From the NCBI GenBank assembly GCA_937136395.1, contig CAKZOI010000070.1, forward strand, positions 62,001-126,000: a stretch of 64,000 nt of DNA, read 5' to 3'. Within the stretch, counting starts at the first letter, position 1; every line of letters begins with the position of its first letter. The translations under genes and the position numbers were made by a program. The notes under the pieces were generated by a model that searched no databases, had not been told where the DNA came from, and saw only the letters and a list, made by a program, of their open reading frames with translations. This document shows, piece by piece, positions 1 through 11,280 of this stretch. The DNA is from an uncultured Opitutia bacterium. Its GTDB lineage: Bacteria; Verrucomicrobiota; Verrucomicrobiia; Opitutales; Coraliomargaritaceae.

Positions 1-133
1 TCCAGCTTGCGTGGGCTTTTTCATTTAGTTCATTTAAGGAACAGTAGATTTAGCAGAACGCAATCATGGACATGCGGATATATGTATAAAAAACATTTGG
101 CAGGCGAGAGTGTTGCCAGTCTGCTATGCTACT

Positions 134-598
134 ATGCGAGCAGTGATTCAAAGAGTGAGCCGTGCCAGTGTGTCGGTAGATGGCGTAACTGTGGGAGCGT
201 TGAATTCTCCTAAGGGTGGGCTCTTGATTTTTCTTGGAGTGGGCCCAACGGACAGCATTGAAGACGTGGATTGGTTAGTGCGACGTATTGTAAAACTGCG
301 AGTTTTTGAAGATGCAGAAGGTCGAATGAACCACTCATTGATGGATGTTGAGGGAGCGGCGATGGTGATCAGTCAGTTTACTTTATTTGGAAGCTTGAAA
401 AAGGGCAATCGGCCGTCTTTCAATCGCGCAGCGCTTCCGGAGCAAGCCGTGCCTTTATACGAGGCCTTCTGCAAAGGACTGTCGACTGCGCTTGGGCGGC
501 CAGTCGCTGCTGGGCGTTTTGGGGAGCATATGCAAATTGATGCCGCCAATGATGGACCGATTACCTTAATAGTAGACACTAAGGATCGAGATTTTTGA
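134..598 (+). CDS. dtd: D-aminoacyl-tRNA deacylase
   Basis: Cytosolic enzyme that hydrolyses D-amino acids (and glycine on tRNA-Ala) from mischarged tRNAs, a translation quality-control step. The 154-residue protein starts with [13 protein letters not shown], the usual N-terminus of the family. It contains the SQFTLFG motif near residue 85 and the [11 protein letters not shown] motif at the C-terminus, which supplies the Gly-Pro substrate pocket. An upstream in-frame ATG at 110 would add eight residues with no family counterpart, so the ATG at 134 is preferred. Length is normal for the family and nothing appears broken. It stands alone, with about 110 bp before the next gene on the same strand. 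Confidence 0.95.
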   Translation: MRAVIQRVSRASVSVDGVTVGALNSPKGGLLIFLGVGPTDSIEDVDWLVRRIVKLRVFEDAEGRMNHSLMDVEGAAMVISQFTLFGSLKKGNRPSFNRAALPEQAVPLYEAFCKGLSTALGRPVAAGRFGEHMQIDAANDGPITLIVDTKDRDF

Positions 599-710
599 TC
601 GTTTGGAGTTTTATATATACAGCCTGTTGAAGATAAATTCCGTCTGCTGGAATATATTCAAATCTAGTGTATCTTAATTTCATATCCTTAACTTCAATTA
701 TAAGAAAACT

Positions 711-1163
711 ATGAAAATCACAAAAATATGCGCGCTTATCTCCCTTTGTTCAATTGCACTCGTCGGTTCAGTCACGGCTGGTGAAGGTTGGATAACCAAT
801 TTCGAAGCAGCTAAAGCAAAAGCGGCGGCAGAAAAAAAGCCGCTTCTTTTGGATTTTACCGGCTCTGATTGGTGTGGCTGGTGTATCAAATTAGACAAGG
901 AAGTCTTTAGCCAAGATGCCTTTAAGGCCTATGCGAAGGACTCTTTAGTTTTGGTCGAGTTAGACTTTCCGCGCGACTCGTCGACTTTACCTGAGGGCGT
1001 TGCTGAGCAAAATGAAGCACTTGCTAAGAAATATGGAGTGCGCGGGTTTCCGACTATCTTGATTTTATCGCCTGAAGGTAAGCTCATTGAGAAAACAGGT
1101 TACCAGCGCGGTGGTGCGGATGCTTATGTCGAGCACATCAAAGAGATCGTCAGTAAGATTTAG
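711..1163 (+). CDS. Secreted thioredoxin-family protein
   Basis: Probable periplasmic thiol-disulfide protein of the thioredoxin_7/DUF255-like type. Residues 1-23 form a signal peptide (charged start, hydrophobic core, VTAGEG cleavage region). The redox motif is [15 protein letters not shown] near residues 52-66, with a CxxC of sequence CGWC. The cis-proline region is RGFPTILIL near residue 115. At 150 residues it is a single thioredoxin fold without extra domains. Its partner and substrate cannot be read from the context. The stop codon overlaps the convergent glycerol kinase stop by 4 bp. Confidence 0.85.
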   Translation: MKITKICALISLCSIALVGSVTAGEGWITNFEAAKAKAAAEKKPLLLDFTGSDWCGWCIKLDKEVFSQDAFKAYAKDSLVLVELDFPRDSSTLPEGVAEQNEALAKKYGVRGFPTILILSPEGKLIEKTGYQRGGADAYVEHIKEIVSKI

Positions 1164-2653
1164 TCGGTCGCCCAGCTCTTTGCTTTTTCCAAGGCTTGCC
1201 GCCATCGAGCTATTTGTTCGTCGGCGGCATCTTTGTGTATTGAGGGCTCGAACACCTGGTCGACCACCCAGTTGTTGGCGAGTGTTTCTTGGTCGCTCCA
1301 AAAACCGGTCGCAAGTCCTGCGAGGTAGGCAGCGCCGAGGGCAGTAGTCTCAGTCACCTTCGGGCGGACAACTGGCACTTGCATGAGGTTCGCTTGAAAC
1401 TGCATTAAAAAATTATTATTCGCAGCACCTCCATCAACCCGTAATTCGCTGATCGTATTTTTGAAATCGGCATTGATCGCTTCGAGTAAGTCCATCGACT
1501 GGAAGGCGATGCTCTCGAGGGCGGCACGTGTGATGTGAGCAGCTGATGTCCCACGTGTGATGCCGCACAAGGTGCCGCGGGCATAGGGGTCCCAGTGCGG
1601 AGCTCCTAGCCCTGTAAATGCCGGCACTAGGTATGCACCGCCCGTGTTCTCCACGGAGGTGGCGAGTGCTTCGCTTTCAGCTGCATTTTTGATGAATCCA
1701 AGTTCATCGCGGAGCCATTGTATGACGGCGCCGCCTGTGAAAACGCTGCCTTCGATGGCGTATTGTAGCGTTTCGTTTGTCGTGCATGCGAGGGTGGTCA
1801 GTAGATTGTGCTGAGAGATGATTGGATGGTCGCCAGCTGGACGCAGGAGGAAGCATCCTGTGCCATAGGTATTTTTTGCCTTGGATGGATCGAAGCAGGT
1901 TTGCCCGAAGAGCGCGGCTTGTTGATCTCCTGCAATGCCCGCTATCGGCACTTTTTCTAAGCCTTGAAGTGTGCATTCGGCGAAATGATGGCTCGATGGG
2001 TGAACCTCAGGTAATAGCGATTTGGGAATGTTTAGGATTTCTAATAAGGCGTCATCCCACTCCCCGTTGTGTATGTTGAAGAGTAGGGTGCGGCTGGCAT
2101 TTGTCACGTCAGTCGCGTGTGTGCGACCATTCGTGAGCTTCCAGAGCAGCCAAGTGTCCATTGTCCCGAAGGCGAGTTCTCCTTTCTCGGCTCGGCTACG
2201 TGCATTAGGAAGATTATTCAGCAACCATTGGATTTTAGTTCCTGAAAAATAAGGGTCGAGCCGAAGCCCCGTGTTTTGTTGAAAGCTTGTTTCGTGACCA
2301 TCTTTCTTTAGTTGATCACATACGTTGGCAGTGCGTCGATCTTGCCAGACGATTGCATTGTGGATTGGTTCGCCAGTTGCTCGATCCCAGAGCACGGTGG
2401 TCTCGCGTTGATTAGTGATGCCGATGGCTACGATTTGGTCGGCTCCTAGACTATGCTTTTGTAAGAGTGTCAGGGTGACTTCCTCTTGTGTGCGCCAGAT
2501 TTCATTGGCGTCGTGCTCAACCCATCCATTTTCGGGGAAGTGTTGTTTGAATTCCTTTTGTGCAACATCCACGACATGGCCTTCATAGTTGAATAAAATC
2601 GCCCGAGAGCTCGTGGTTCCTTGGTCCAAGGCGAGTATATAATCGTGAGGCAT
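1160..2653 (-). CDS. glpK: Glycerol kinase
   Basis: Cytosolic FGGY-family kinase that converts glycerol and ATP to sn-glycerol-3-phosphate. The N-terminal nucleotide-binding loop is seen as [15 protein letters not shown], followed by WVEHD near residue 45 and the substrate region IVWQDRRT. The C-terminal FGGY signature region includes [13 protein letters not shown]. At 497 residues the length is typical. The start [13 protein letters not shown] (2653) was chosen because the longer in-frame extension to 2695 overlaps the upstream kinase gene. It lies about 10 bp downstream of the hybrid histidine kinase on the same strand and may be co-transcribed with it. No glpF or glpD is next to it. Confidence 0.97.
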   Translation of the reverse strand: MPHDYILALDQGTTSSRAILFNYEGHVVDVAQKEFKQHFPENGWVEHDANEIWRTQEEVTLTLLQKHSLGADQIVAIGITNQRETTVLWDRATGEPIHNAIVWQDRRTANVCDQLKKDGHETSFQQNTGLRLDPYFSGTKIQWLLNNLPNARSRAEKGELAFGTMDTWLLWKLTNGRTHATDVTNASRTLLFNIHNGEWDDALLEILNIPKSLLPEVHPSSHHFAECTLQGLEKVPIAGIAGDQQAALFGQTCFDPSKAKNTYGTGCFLLRPAGDHPIISQHNLLTTLACTTNETLQYAIEGSVFTGGAVIQWLRDELGFIKNAAESEALATSVENTGGAYLVPAFTGLGAPHWDPYARGTLCGITRGTSAAHITRAALESIAFQSMDLLEAINADFKNTISELRVDGGAANNNFLMQFQANLMQVPVVRPKVTETTALGAAYLAGLATGFWSDQETLANNWVVDQVFEPSIHKDAADEQIARWRQALEKAKSWATD

Positions 2654-2663
2654 GGTGAGGCGC

Positions 2664-4964
2664 TTAGGCGTTCGATTTTTTACTAAGCACTTCATTCAGT
2701 GCATCGCTCATCTCTTTTATGCGGTAGGGCTTTGGCACGACCGCGGTAAACGGTGAGTCGCTAAAGTCGGACATGACATTCGTATTGCTATATCCGCTTG
2801 ACGCAATTGCGAGCAGTCCTGGGTCGTATTCGATGAGTATTTCAGCAGCTTCCTCTCCGCCCATACCTCCTGGAACAGTTAAGTCGAATACCACAGCGTC
2901 GAACGCTTTGCCCGTTTCCTTGGCGGTTTTATACGCATGGATCGCTTCTTCTCCATTGGTGGCAAATTCGACTTCGTAGCCAAGCATACTGATAATCTCC
3001 CCGGCCACCATCATCATGGCTTCCATGTCGTCCATGATCAGAATGCGTCCGTGCCCAGCTTTTATGGCTTTTTCATCGTTGGAGCTTTCTTTAACGATGT
3101 TCTCGAAAGGAGCTTTCGAAGTGTTGTTTCCTTTGGGGAGATAGATGGAGAAGCGTGAGCCCTTGTCGACTTCTGAATCTACGGTCATCATTCCGTTATG
3201 GCTTTTGATGATCGAGTATGATGAGGCTAGGCCGAGGCCGTTGCCATTTTCTTTGGTAGTGAAGTAGGGGTCGAATATTCGTGTGAGATTTTCTGGTGCG
3301 ATACCGACACCTTGATCGGAAATTTGAATTTCCAGATACTTGCCAGATTTCAGTGTAGGGACTTCGTCTTTTTCGAGTTTGCAGTTGGATAATTTTATTC
3401 TAATCAACCCGCCGTTTGGCATAGACTGGTCAGCGTTGATCAAGAGATTGTTCACGACTTGGGCGATTTGCCCTTGGTCTGCGTCGACAGCCCAAGTGTC
3501 CGGTGTGTGTTCAATTTCACAGCGGACGTTCGAGCCTCGTAATATAAAATCGGCGCAGTCTTCGAGTATTTGGTTGATTGTAGCGGATTCTAATACGGGC
3601 GCACCTCCTTTTGAAAAGGTGAGCAATTGTTGCGTGAGAGAAGTTGCTTGTAGTGCGGCTTTTTCGGCGGCGAGAAGTCTGTTCGCGTGCTCATTCTCAT
3701 CCGATATATTCGCACGAACGACAGAGATGTTTCCCAGGATCGCACTTAGGATGTTGTTGAAGTCGTGCGCAATGCCTCCTGCTAAAAGACTGATGGATTG
3801 TAATTTTTCTGATTTTAAGAACTCCTCCGCAGCAAGCTTATGTTGTGTGATATCACGTAATACGACTACACAGCCATAGTGTCCGTCCTCGTCATCTAGT
3901 ATGCAGCGCATATCAGCGTTAACGAAAATATGATCTTTGCTGTCTCGAGTTGGACTGATGCCAAATTCGAGTAATGTTTGTTGTTTTGTTTGGTTGAGCA
4001 AACGCTCGCCTGGATCAGAAATGAGCTTTCCAGTTTTTGGGTCTTGTAGATGCAATATTTCACTCAAGGGCTTGCCGATAGCTTCATCGTTTTGGATGCC
4101 TATTATTCGAGAGGCTTCTTGATTGATCCGATCGACGGCACCTTTGTCGTCGATTGTGATGACGGCGTCAGAAATTGAATCTAAGGTTACCGAGAGTCGC
4201 TCTTTCTCTCGTTTAAGATTGCGTTCTGCATGGCGGCTGCGTAGTGTGATATCGCGCAGGGTGGCCAGTCGCGCGCTCTCGCCTTCCCAGATGAGGTCGG
4301 CAGCAGATAGCTCGACAAGGCGTGTGCTGTTGTTGGGTCCAGGGATTTCGAGCTCAGTCGTTTGTTTACTGTCTAGTTCAAAGGGGAATGTTTCGCCAAT
4401 AAGAGATTGGATGTCCGCATCAAGAAGCCTTCCTGCGGCAGGGTTCAAGAATTTGATTTCATACTGCGGAGTGAGTATCAGCATTGCGTCGGTATTTGCA
4501 TCAAAAATACGGCGTAGTAACATTTCCCTGTGCCTCATTTCGACTGCTTGTGCTTCGACTTTTTTGAGCATATTCGCACGCTCTATCGAGTAGCGAATGG
4601 AGCGCCGAAGCACTTCACCATTAAGCGTGTCTTTAAATAGATAATCTTGAGCGCCTGCTTGGAGTGCTTTCAATGAAAGTTGCTCGTCTTGCTCGCCAGT
4701 GAGCACGATGAGCACTTCATCGTCGGTAAATTCGCGGAGGGCTTCGAGCGTTTCGATGCCTTGCGTGTCGGCCAAGGATAGGTCGAGCAGTATGAGATCG
4801 TAGTGTTGGTTTTTGAGCAGCTTTAATCCTTCGGTCAAGCGCTTCACGATTGTAAGTCGATGGGGTAGCTCCGAGATGTCTAGATATTCTGCCAGTAGGT
4901 TTGCATCGGCTTCATTATCTTCGAAAACGAGAATGCTTAAGTCGGTATTTGGGTCGTTCGACAT
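2664..4964 (-). CDS. Hybrid sensor histidine kinase/response regulator (REC-PAS-PAS-HK-REC)
   Basis: Cytoplasmic 766-residue two-component protein with no membrane segment. Order of domains: receiver (residues ~8-125, phospho-acceptor in [10 protein letters not shown]), PAS (~145-250), second PAS (~262-375), HisKA with the phospho-accepting His in [15 protein letters not shown] (~400), HATPase with [11 protein letters not shown] and [11 protein letters not shown], and a C-terminal receiver (~635-760, Asp in [14 protein letters not shown], Lys in VVPKPYR). The N-terminal receiver suggests that it takes phosphate from, or is tuned by, another kinase. The frameshifted kinase directly upstream, on the same strand, is the obvious candidate. 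The sensed signal is unknown. Confidence 0.93.
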   Translation of the reverse strand: MSNDPNTDLSILVFEDNEADANLLAEYLDISELPHRLTIVKRLTEGLKLLKNQHYDLILLDLSLADTQGIETLEALREFTDDEVLIVLTGEQDEQLSLKALQAGAQDYLFKDTLNGEVLRRSIRYSIERANMLKKVEAQAVEMRHREMLLRRIFDANTDAMLILTPQYEIKFLNPAAGRLLDADIQSLIGETFPFELDSKQTTELEIPGPNNSTRLVELSAADLIWEGESARLATLRDITLRSRHAERNLKREKERLSVTLDSISDAVITIDDKGAVDRINQEASRIIGIQNDEAIGKPLSEILHLQDPKTGKLISDPGERLLNQTKQQTLLEFGISPTRDSKDHIFVNADMRCILDDEDGHYGCVVVLRDITQHKLAAEEFLKSEKLQSISLLAGGIAHDFNNILSAILGNISVVRANISDENEHANRLLAAEKAALQATSLTQQLLTFSKGGAPVLESATINQILEDCADFILRGSNVRCEIEHTPDTWAVDADQGQIAQVVNNLLINADQSMPNGGLIRIKLSNCKLEKDEVPTLKSGKYLEIQISDQGVGIAPENLTRIFDPYFTTKENGNGLGLASSYSIIKSHNGMMTVDSEVDKGSRFSIYLPKGNNTSKAPFENIVKESSNDEKAIKAGHGRILIMDDMEAMMMVAGEIISMLGYEVEFATNGEEAIHAYKTAKETGKAFDAVVFDLTVPGGMGGEEAAEILIEYDPGLLAIASSGYSNTNVMSDFSDSPFTAVVPKPYRIKEMSDALNEVLSKKSNA

Positions 4965-5015
4965 GGGGTATTAGATCAAGCGATGTTCGTTGTAAGAAAT
5001 CAACTTCTTATCTGT

Positions 5016-6571
5016 TTAGAAAGAGTTCTCTGTTTTGTTAAGGCTGACGTAGAAAGTGCTGCCTTTTTTAGGTATAGAGTCCACCCATATGTCGCCGCCA
5101 TTTTGCTCGGCAATCTTTTTACATACGGAAAGCCCAATGCCGGATCCTTCATATTCGTCGCGCGTGTTGAGGCGTTGAAATAAGTTAAATAATAGATCTT
5201 TTTGGTCTGGATCGATACCGATACCGTTGTCTTGAATCATCACGATATGTTTCCCGTGCCTTTGTATATGAGCGCCGTCGGCAAAGCTGACTGTGACGAT
5301 TAGAATGACATCGGGCTGTTGGAACTTAATCGCGTTGCTGAGTAAATTCTGGAAAAGCCGTGTGAGCCGGATCGGATCACCCAGGCGATGGGGGCGTCAT
5401 TAATGTCGACGGTGATCTCGGCCTTAGATTGACGAATGGCAACGGACAGATTGTCGATGGCATTGGCGATGACGTCTTCGAGGGCGACAGCTTCGTGTGG
5501 ATTCGACGTTTTACCGATTCGGGAGTAGGCGAGAAGGTCGTCAATCAGTGTGCGCATGCGATTGGCGCCTTCACATGCGTAGTCGATATAGCGGCGCCCA
5601 CGATTGTCTAGTGCTTCTAGGTAGCGTTCTTGCAGTAATTCTAGGTAACTGCTGATCATGCGAAGTGGCTCGCGAAGGTCGTGCGATGCGGTCGAAGCAA
5701 AACTTTCAAGTTCGGTATTGGATTGCTGTGCTAGCTCCAGTTCCTTCGTCAGCTCAGCTTCCTCTTGATAGGTCTCAGTGATGTCACGCGTGATCGTAAA
5801 GATGCGTTTAGTCTTTAGGTCCGCAGTCCAGGTCCATGAGATTTCTCGATTTCCTTTGCCGTGTATATAGACTTGAGCGCTTAACTCACCCTGTGCTGTT
5901 GGGCGTATGTCAGCGATGTTTTGACGCTTTGTTAATTGCTTTAGCCATACTTTGGTGTTTGGAAGATTGTTGGGGTGTAGATAGTTTAGAAGGGATCTGC
6001 CAATGAGATGGCTACTGTCTGTGCCGAGAAAGCTGCCCCATGCCGTGTTGGCTCGTAGGAAGACGCCCTCTAAGTCGAGCTCTGCCATCATTACTTTACT
6101 GTGATCGAAAAAGTCTTCGAGTGTGGATGTTCTGTTTTCTACGGCTGAGCCAGCAGCACTGTCTTCGAAACAGATGCCAGCGATGGATTGTTCTTTATGT
6201 TCTGTAGAGGTGTCGACCTGCCCTATCATGCGCAGCTTACGCAGTTTCCGCTTCCCTTGAATAATCGTGACTGTTTGAATAAAGGGAATTTGTTTGAGCG
6301 AGCTAGCCTCGAAGGCATCTAGGAGCTGCTCATGGCCGCCGTCGATATGCACCAATAGATCGGTAATGGATGTATTTTGATTTACGTCGGGTGCTCCAGT
6401 CAGCGCTTTCGTGACACTGTCCCAATGCATGCGTCCGTCGGGGGCCCATGTCCAATAGCCAATTTTCGCGGCGCCCAGCGCTTGTGTTAAGCTCTGCAGT
6501 TTGTTTTCTGCTGATTCGCCGGGATGCGCGTGGCCTGGGGTATTCATATTTCGTAAGAATGTATTCGCCAA
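5016..6571 (-). pseudogene. PAS-domain sensor histidine kinase, frameshifted
   Basis: Two reading frames together make one soluble kinase of about 518 residues: PAS domains (~20-130 and ~145-265), HisKA with STASHDLREPLRMISSYLE, then a HATPase. The first frame runs well to DAPIAW (about 5385). The protein then resumes in another frame as GDPIRLTRLFQNLLSNAIKF and ends with the G1/G2 boxes QDNGIGIDPDQK and GSGIGLSVCKKI. The break is explained by one missing base in a C run (CCC at 5380-5382 where CCCC restores the frame). The start is a TTG at 6571 or the ATG at 6547. It could be a real mutation or an assembly error. As written, the ATP-binding domain is lost. Confidence 0.85.
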
Positions 6572-6626
6572 TGAACATAGATGTCCTTAGTCTATATGAC
6601 AACTTCTTAACAGTTTAGATTCTTTC

Positions 6627-7817
6627 ATGCCGGTTGCCTCCACACAGTGTGTATCACAGCATTTTCACCTGCCTTTCAGTGAGGTAGAACTTGAAGCTTG
6701 GGCGAGGGATCAGGCAAAGTCCCATTCCATTTCGCCAACTTTTGGTTTACTTTTTTGTGCGGCGGACACGTTGCCGAATGCTAAAGAAATTCTGGAGATC
6801 ATTCGTATTTATGCACAGGTGCCAGTGATGCTCGGTTGCTCTGGTGCAGGCTTGATTGTCAATGCTCATGAATTCGAGGGCGAGGGGGGCTATAGTGTCT
6901 CCTTGTATTATTTGCCGGATACAGCGGCTGAAGTCGTGCATTTGCCTAGCGATTTATTTGAAGCCGACGATTTAGCAGACGCGCTTAGGGAGACCATCGC
7001 AGGCCAAGCCGAGTCAGCAAATGCGTGGATGCTGTTTGCGTCTTCAGATAGTTTTGGCGACGAGTCATGGCTTGCTGACTGGGATCAAGCAACAGGAGGC
7101 AGGACGACTATCGGCGGCTTTGCGTGTGGTGCATCAAGTTCAGGTGTTGCGGCATTGTATGCCGCTGGTGATGTTTTTTACGATGGCGCCGTCGCGATGT
7201 CACTCTCGGGTGCGGTGACGATTGAGTCTGTCTTGGCGCAGGGCTGTCGCCCGGTCGGATCTCCATGGACAGTCACTCAGGCAGATCACAATGTGATCCA
7301 TCAGATAGGCAATCGCCCGATTTTGGAAGTGTTGCGAGATACTTTGGAAGGTATGTCGCATAAGGAGCAAAAGCTCGCACGTGGAAATATCTTCATCGGG
7401 CTCGTCCTTGACGAATATAAGCAAAATTTCGAGATGGGGGATTTCTTGGTGAGAAATCTAGCGGGGATTGATCCACAGACTGGATCGGTCGCAATTGCCA
7501 CTCCTTTACGGATCGGGCAAAATCTACAATTTCAAATACGCGATGCGCAGACCGCATCGACGGATTTGGAGAGCTTGTTGAAAGTGCGCATGCTACAGCT
7601 GAGAGGGCGCTCCGTGTATGGCGCGTGTCTGTGCGATTGTATCGGCAGAGGTGCATCCCTGTTTGGGGTCCCAGACCATGATGTGAGTGTGATTCGAGAT
7701 ATTGTGCCAGGGCTCAATGTCGGAGGCGTCTTTTGCAACGGAGAGTTTGCGACGGTTGATGGGCGCACTTTGTTGCATGGATATGCGGCCAGCTTGGCAT
7801 TATTTGTTGAAGCATAG
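6627..7817 (+). CDS. FIST-domain signal transduction protein
   Basis: A 396-residue cytosolic protein matching the FIST_N plus FIST_C architecture, a sensory module proposed to bind small ligands such as amino acids. FIST_N features include LLFCAADTLPNAKEIL and VPVMLGCSGAGLIVNAHEFE. The middle has GGFACGASSSG and DGAVAMSLSG, and the C-terminal half holds the FIST_C repeat ending GVFCNGEFATVDGRTLLHGY. There is no membrane anchor or output domain, so it probably acts through a partner. It is divergent from the two kinase genes, with only about 55 bp between the starts, which suggests a shared promoter region and a functional link to them. The ligand is unknown. Confidence 0.88.
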   Translation: MPVASTQCVSQHFHLPFSEVELEAWARDQAKSHSISPTFGLLFCAADTLPNAKEILEIIRIYAQVPVMLGCSGAGLIVNAHEFEGEGGYSVSLYYLPDTAAEVVHLPSDLFEADDLADALRETIAGQAESANAWMLFASSDSFGDESWLADWDQATGGRTTIGGFACGASSSGVAALYAAGDVFYDGAVAMSLSGAVTIESVLAQGCRPVGSPWTVTQADHNVIHQIGNRPILEVLRDTLEGMSHKEQKLARGNIFIGLVLDEYKQNFEMGDFLVRNLAGIDPQTGSVAIATPLRIGQNLQFQIRDAQTASTDLESLLKVRMLQLRGRSVYGACLCDCIGRGASLFGVPDHDVSVIRDIVPGLNVGGVFCNGEFATVDGRTLLHGYAASLALFVEA

Positions 7818-8168
7818 CAGACAGCGTAGAAGGCCTAAGGGAGGCGGAGGCCTGTATCCGTCCGATACGTGCAAAGCACTGCGTAGGCTTGCGAGTGCAT
7901 TCGACCGGCTAACTAAGCCGATTAGCAATATTGATTAGATTCGCTAACTTTAAAATATGTCTTGATCAGTTCAACTTATTGAAGGATTCTGCATGAACTC
8001 TTTGGTAGTATAGAGGGTAGTAGATAGACTCGGACGTTTGGTAGGCGTTCGAGTCTTATACTTTACAGAAGGTTTCATTCAGCCTTGCTTGCCTTTCTTT
8101 GCTTACATTTAGTGTGATTAAAATGTAAACACAAACTACACGAATTCACCGTGTAGAGCCTATCATAG
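7818..8168. other. Intergenic region with an 11-bp hairpin
   Basis: No gene was found in this 351-bp gap. The main structure is a hairpin at 8026-8056: arms 8026-8036 and 8046-8056 pair over 11 bp with one G-T pair around a 9-nt loop. The T-run after it is weak (TTATACTTTAC), so it could be a poor terminator or a 5' regulatory structure for the dehydrogenase gene starting at 8169. The stretch 7818-7935 is GC-richer and repeat-like. No riboswitch was recognised. Confidence 0.45.
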
Positions 8169-11100
8169 ATGTCGAAAATAGATTCTAAAGTGTCTTCGTT
8201 AACCGATGATAAAGAACGCCTTGCGCTTCTAAAAGCGCTCTGGCGAAGTCGTCTGGGCGACCTTCGCGAGCAGAGCTTGATCCGTCAAGGCAAGGGTTGG
8301 TTTCACATCTCAGGAATGGGGCATGAGGCGTTGGCGGCGATCGCATCAGAGCTGGAGCCCGATGACTACGCATTTCCCTACTATCGCGATCGCGCATTTT
8401 GTGTGCAGAGGGGCTTAAGTGACTATGATTTAGCCTTAGCCTTTTATGCCAAACGTGATTCTTCCAGTGGTGGACGTCAGCTGACTGGGCATTTTAGCGA
8501 TCGTGCATTAAATATTTGGAGTCATCCGTCGCCAGTTGGCGTGCATTTGCTGCCAGCCTGTGGTGCGGCTTGGGGCATGCAGCTCGATGGTAAGCAAAAT
8601 GTGGTGTATGCTTCTTTAGGCGAGGCGTCTGCGCGGCAGGGAGATTTTTTCGAAGCCGTTTGTTTTGCCAAGGAGCGAAAGCTCCCCGTCGTCTTCGTGG
8701 TCGAAGATAATCGTATTGCGATCAGCACGTCGACCACGACGACCAATCCGATTGCTTTAGGTGTGCTCGATAAAAGCGAATGGAATCGCGTGGACGGCAG
8801 CGATGTCGAGGCTGTGGCGCAAGCAGGCAGAGAGGCGGTGGCAAAGGCTCGATCAGGACAAGGGCCCGCCTTTATTTGGTGCGATGTAGAGCGCTTTTCG
8901 AATCACTCAAGCGCAGATGATCAACGCATGTATCGCGCGGCGGATGAATTGGAGACCATGCATGAGCGTGATCCAATCGCTGTGTTTCAACGTAAATTAA
9001 TTGCGGATGGTCTGCTGACCGAGGCTTCGGCAGCGGCACTAGAGGAGTCGATTCGTGAACAAGTTCGCGAGGCGTATCGCCAAGCAAGCGGGCAAGAAGA
9101 CCCGCGGGCAGACGAGTCAGTGCTACACTTGACTGGAGGCCTTGAGGATGCGCCACCCGTTCCAGCACTCGAGTTCGGTGATTCGTGTCGTATTCTAGAT
9201 GCGGTAAACAAGACCTTTCATGCCGCTTTAGACAGTATGTCTGATGTCGTCTTTTTCGGCGAAGACATCGCCGACCCGAAAGGTGGCGTGTTTAATTTAA
9301 CCAAAGGGCTTTCGACTAAAGACCCCGCGCGTGCAGTGAATTCGCCACTGGCGGAATCTACCATCATGGGGGTATCGGTTGGTCTGGCTTCTTACGGCAA
9401 GCGCCCTTGCTTTGAAATTCAGTTTGTCGACTTCATTTATCCAGGCTGGAATCAGTTAGTGTCGAATATGGCGACTTTGCGTTGGCGTAGCTTCGGCCAT
9501 TGGAAATGCCCATTGGTGATTTATGCACCTTGCGGTGGGTATTTGCCTGGCGGCGCACTCTGGCATAGCCAAGCAGGCGAGGCGTCGTTTGCACGTGTGC
9601 CGGGTATCCGAGTGGTGATTCCCTCCACTCCAAGCGATGCTGCAGGACTCTTCTGGACGGCGCTTCATGGGGAAGACCCGACAATTATTTTGCTGCCAAA
9701 GCACTTGATGTGGGCAGAACTGCCCGTTCCTGAATCCGTCGCTCCTGTCCCTCTTGGTAAAGCTCGCATAGTGCGCGAAGGCGGATTGCTGACGCTGGTG
9801 ACTTGGGGCAATTGTGTTGAATTGGTCGAGGACACGCTAGAGGCCTTAGATGTTGCCCTGGATGTTGAGCTGATTGACTTGCGCTCTGTCGCGCCATGGG
9901 ATCGTGAGGCAATCGCCGATTCGGTTCGCAAAACGGGGCGTCTGATGATCGTTCAAGAGGACAATATCTCAGCAAGTGTCGGACAAATGATCGTCGCAGA
10001 GATGTGCCAGCAGCGCTGTGTTTTGCAGCGCTTGAAGGCGCCGCCAGTCATCGTTTCCAAAGAAGATGTGCATGTCGGCTTTAACCCCATTTATGAATAC
10101 GCGGCATTGCCCGATGCCGCGCGTATCCGTGCAGCACTTGATTATTTATTATCCAATACGCTTGAAGCGTCGCTTAAACTCGACGCGGCAGCGGAGACCA
10201 GTAGCTCTGCTGCATTACAACCCGCGACTGAAGATGTTATGATAGCCCCAGATAGCGCCCCGCTTGAATCGTCAATAAAAACGATCACCGTGCCCATTCT
10301 AGGTGAAGGCATACGTGTCGCGAGAGTGGTTTCTATACTGAAAAAACCTGGCGATACAGTGAAGGCCGACGATCCACTTTGTGAAGTGGAAACTGACAAA
10401 GCCGTGTTCCCGATCGAATCCGACGAAGACGGTATACTCGAAGAGTGGAAGATCGTAGAAGATGACGAAGTCAGCGTGGGACAAGATCTCGTCGTGCTGC
10501 GATTGACTGGCGCCGCGGCGAAAGCCCCTGCACCTACGGTTGAGCCCGTTGCGTATGATACGCTCAAGCGCACCGGCGGTCTATCATCTGAGGCAGTGAA
10601 ACAACTCCAAGGCATCGTCCCTGCGACGATTGATATGACTTGCCGCTGGCAAGCGGTCCGCGATGCGCGCTTGCGTAGTAAGAAGACGCCAGGCGGCACA
10701 CTTTCCACGGCAACCATGACCGCCTGGGCAATTGCCCAAGCCATGAAGAAGCATGAGCGCTTTTCCTCGGTTGTGCGTGGTGAAAATCTTGATTTCGATC
10801 CTTCTCGTATCGACCTCGGGGTTGCAGTCGCTTTACAAGGAGACCAGTTGGAAACGGCAGTGGTTAAAAATGTGCACACCCTAGAATGGGAGCCTTTCCA
10901 AGAGGCCTTTAATGAGTCATTGCGTCGCACGCGTCATGGCGAAATTGCCACCAAGAACCGAGTTTCACTTTCGATTTCCAGTATGGCGGCGTATAATGTC
11001 CGTTCGGCCATACCAATTGTGGTGCCGCCATCCATCGCGACCCTCTTTATCGGTGCACCTCATTTGATGCCCGATCCAAAGTCGAAAGACGGTGGCACAA

Positions 11101-11213
11101 TGGAAGTGATCTCGCTGGTTCTTACATTTGATCACCGCTGGATCAATGGCGTAGGCGCCGCAGCATTCCTCTCAGATGTCCGTAAAGGCATCGAACGCTT
11201 CGACCTCGCATAA
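8169..11213 (+). CDS. Four-domain 2-oxoacid dehydrogenase fusion (E1alpha-E1beta-lipoyl-E2)
   Basis: A 1014-residue cytosolic protein combining parts of a branched-chain/2-oxoacid dehydrogenase complex. Residues ~20-310 are E1alpha, with thiamine-diphosphate-site sequence [16 protein letters not shown] and [10 protein letters not shown]. Residues ~335-660 are E1beta ([35 protein letters not shown]). Residues ~703-779 are a lipoyl domain with the lipoylated lysine in VETDKA. Residues ~800-1014 are the E2 acyltransferase fold ending [17 protein letters not shown]. The usual DHRxxDG motif reads DHRWING (Asp to Asn). No peripheral-subunit-binding domain is evident between the lipoyl and E2 domains. 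No E3 gene is nearby. The substrate is inferred only at family level. The gene stands alone. Confidence 0.9.
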   Translation: MSKIDSKVSSLTDDKERLALLKALWRSRLGDLREQSLIRQGKGWFHISGMGHEALAAIASELEPDDYAFPYYRDRAFCVQRGLSDYDLALAFYAKRDSSSGGRQLTGHFSDRALNIWSHPSPVGVHLLPACGAAWGMQLDGKQNVVYASLGEASARQGDFFEAVCFAKERKLPVVFVVEDNRIAISTSTTTTNPIALGVLDKSEWNRVDGSDVEAVAQAGREAVAKARSGQGPAFIWCDVERFSNHSSADDQRMYRAADELETMHERDPIAVFQRKLIADGLLTEASAAALEESIREQVREAYRQASGQEDPRADESVLHLTGGLEDAPPVPALEFGDSCRILDAVNKTFHAALDSMSDVVFFGEDIADPKGGVFNLTKGLSTKDPARAVNSPLAESTIMGVSVGLASYGKRPCFEIQFVDFIYPGWNQLVSNMATLRWRSFGHWKCPLVIYAPCGGYLPGGALWHSQAGEASFARVPGIRVVIPSTPSDAAGLFWTALHGEDPTIILLPKHLMWAELPVPESVAPVPLGKARIVREGGLLTLVTWGNCVELVEDTLEALDVALDVELIDLRSVAPWDREAIADSVRKTGRLMIVQEDNISASVGQMIVAEMCQQRCVLQRLKAPPVIVSKEDVHVGFNPIYEYAALPDAARIRAALDYLLSNTLEASLKLDAAAETSSSAALQPATEDVMIAPDSAPLESSIKTITVPILGEGIRVARVVSILKKPGDTVKADDPLCEVETDKAVFPIESDEDGILEEWKIVEDDEVSVGQDLVVLRLTGAAAKAPAPTVEPVAYDTLKRTGGLSSEAVKQLQGIVPATIDMTCRWQAVRDARLRSKKTPGGTLSTATMTAWAIAQAMKKHERFSSVVRGENLDFDPSRIDLGVAVALQGDQLETAVVKNVHTLEWEPFQEAFNESLRRTRHGEIATKNRVSLSISSMAAYNVRSAIPIVVPPSIATLFIGAPHLMPDPKSKDGGTMEVISLVLTFDHRWINGVGAAAFLSDVRKGIERFDLA

Positions 11214-11219
11214 GTTTGG

Positions 11220-11244
11220 TAGCGGCGGACGTCCCCGGCCGCTA
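11220..11244. repeat. Short GC-rich hairpin downstream of the dehydrogenase fusion
   Basis: A perfect 7-bp inverted repeat (TAGCGGC and GCCGCTA) around a GC-rich loop, beginning 6 bp after the stop codon. The arm sequence resembles those of the nested-palindrome elements at 19151 and 52331 (GTAGCGGCG-type). It may be a fragment of that family or a weak transcription-end structure. There is no T-tract. Confidence 0.5.
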
Positions 11245-11280
11245 TCAGCCCAAGCGTGTATGCCGTCTCAATTTTTGAAC

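Noticed and set aside
8026-8056. tRNA or riboswitch before the dehydrogenase fusion
   Set aside because: Only one hairpin is present; no cloverleaf, T-loop consensus or known riboswitch core could be found.
8169-11213. Actinobacterial-type OdhA/Kgd oxoglutarate dehydrogenase fusion
   Set aside because: The E1 part is the two-subunit alpha/beta type (PDH/BCKDH), not the long homodimeric E1o, and the domain order is different.
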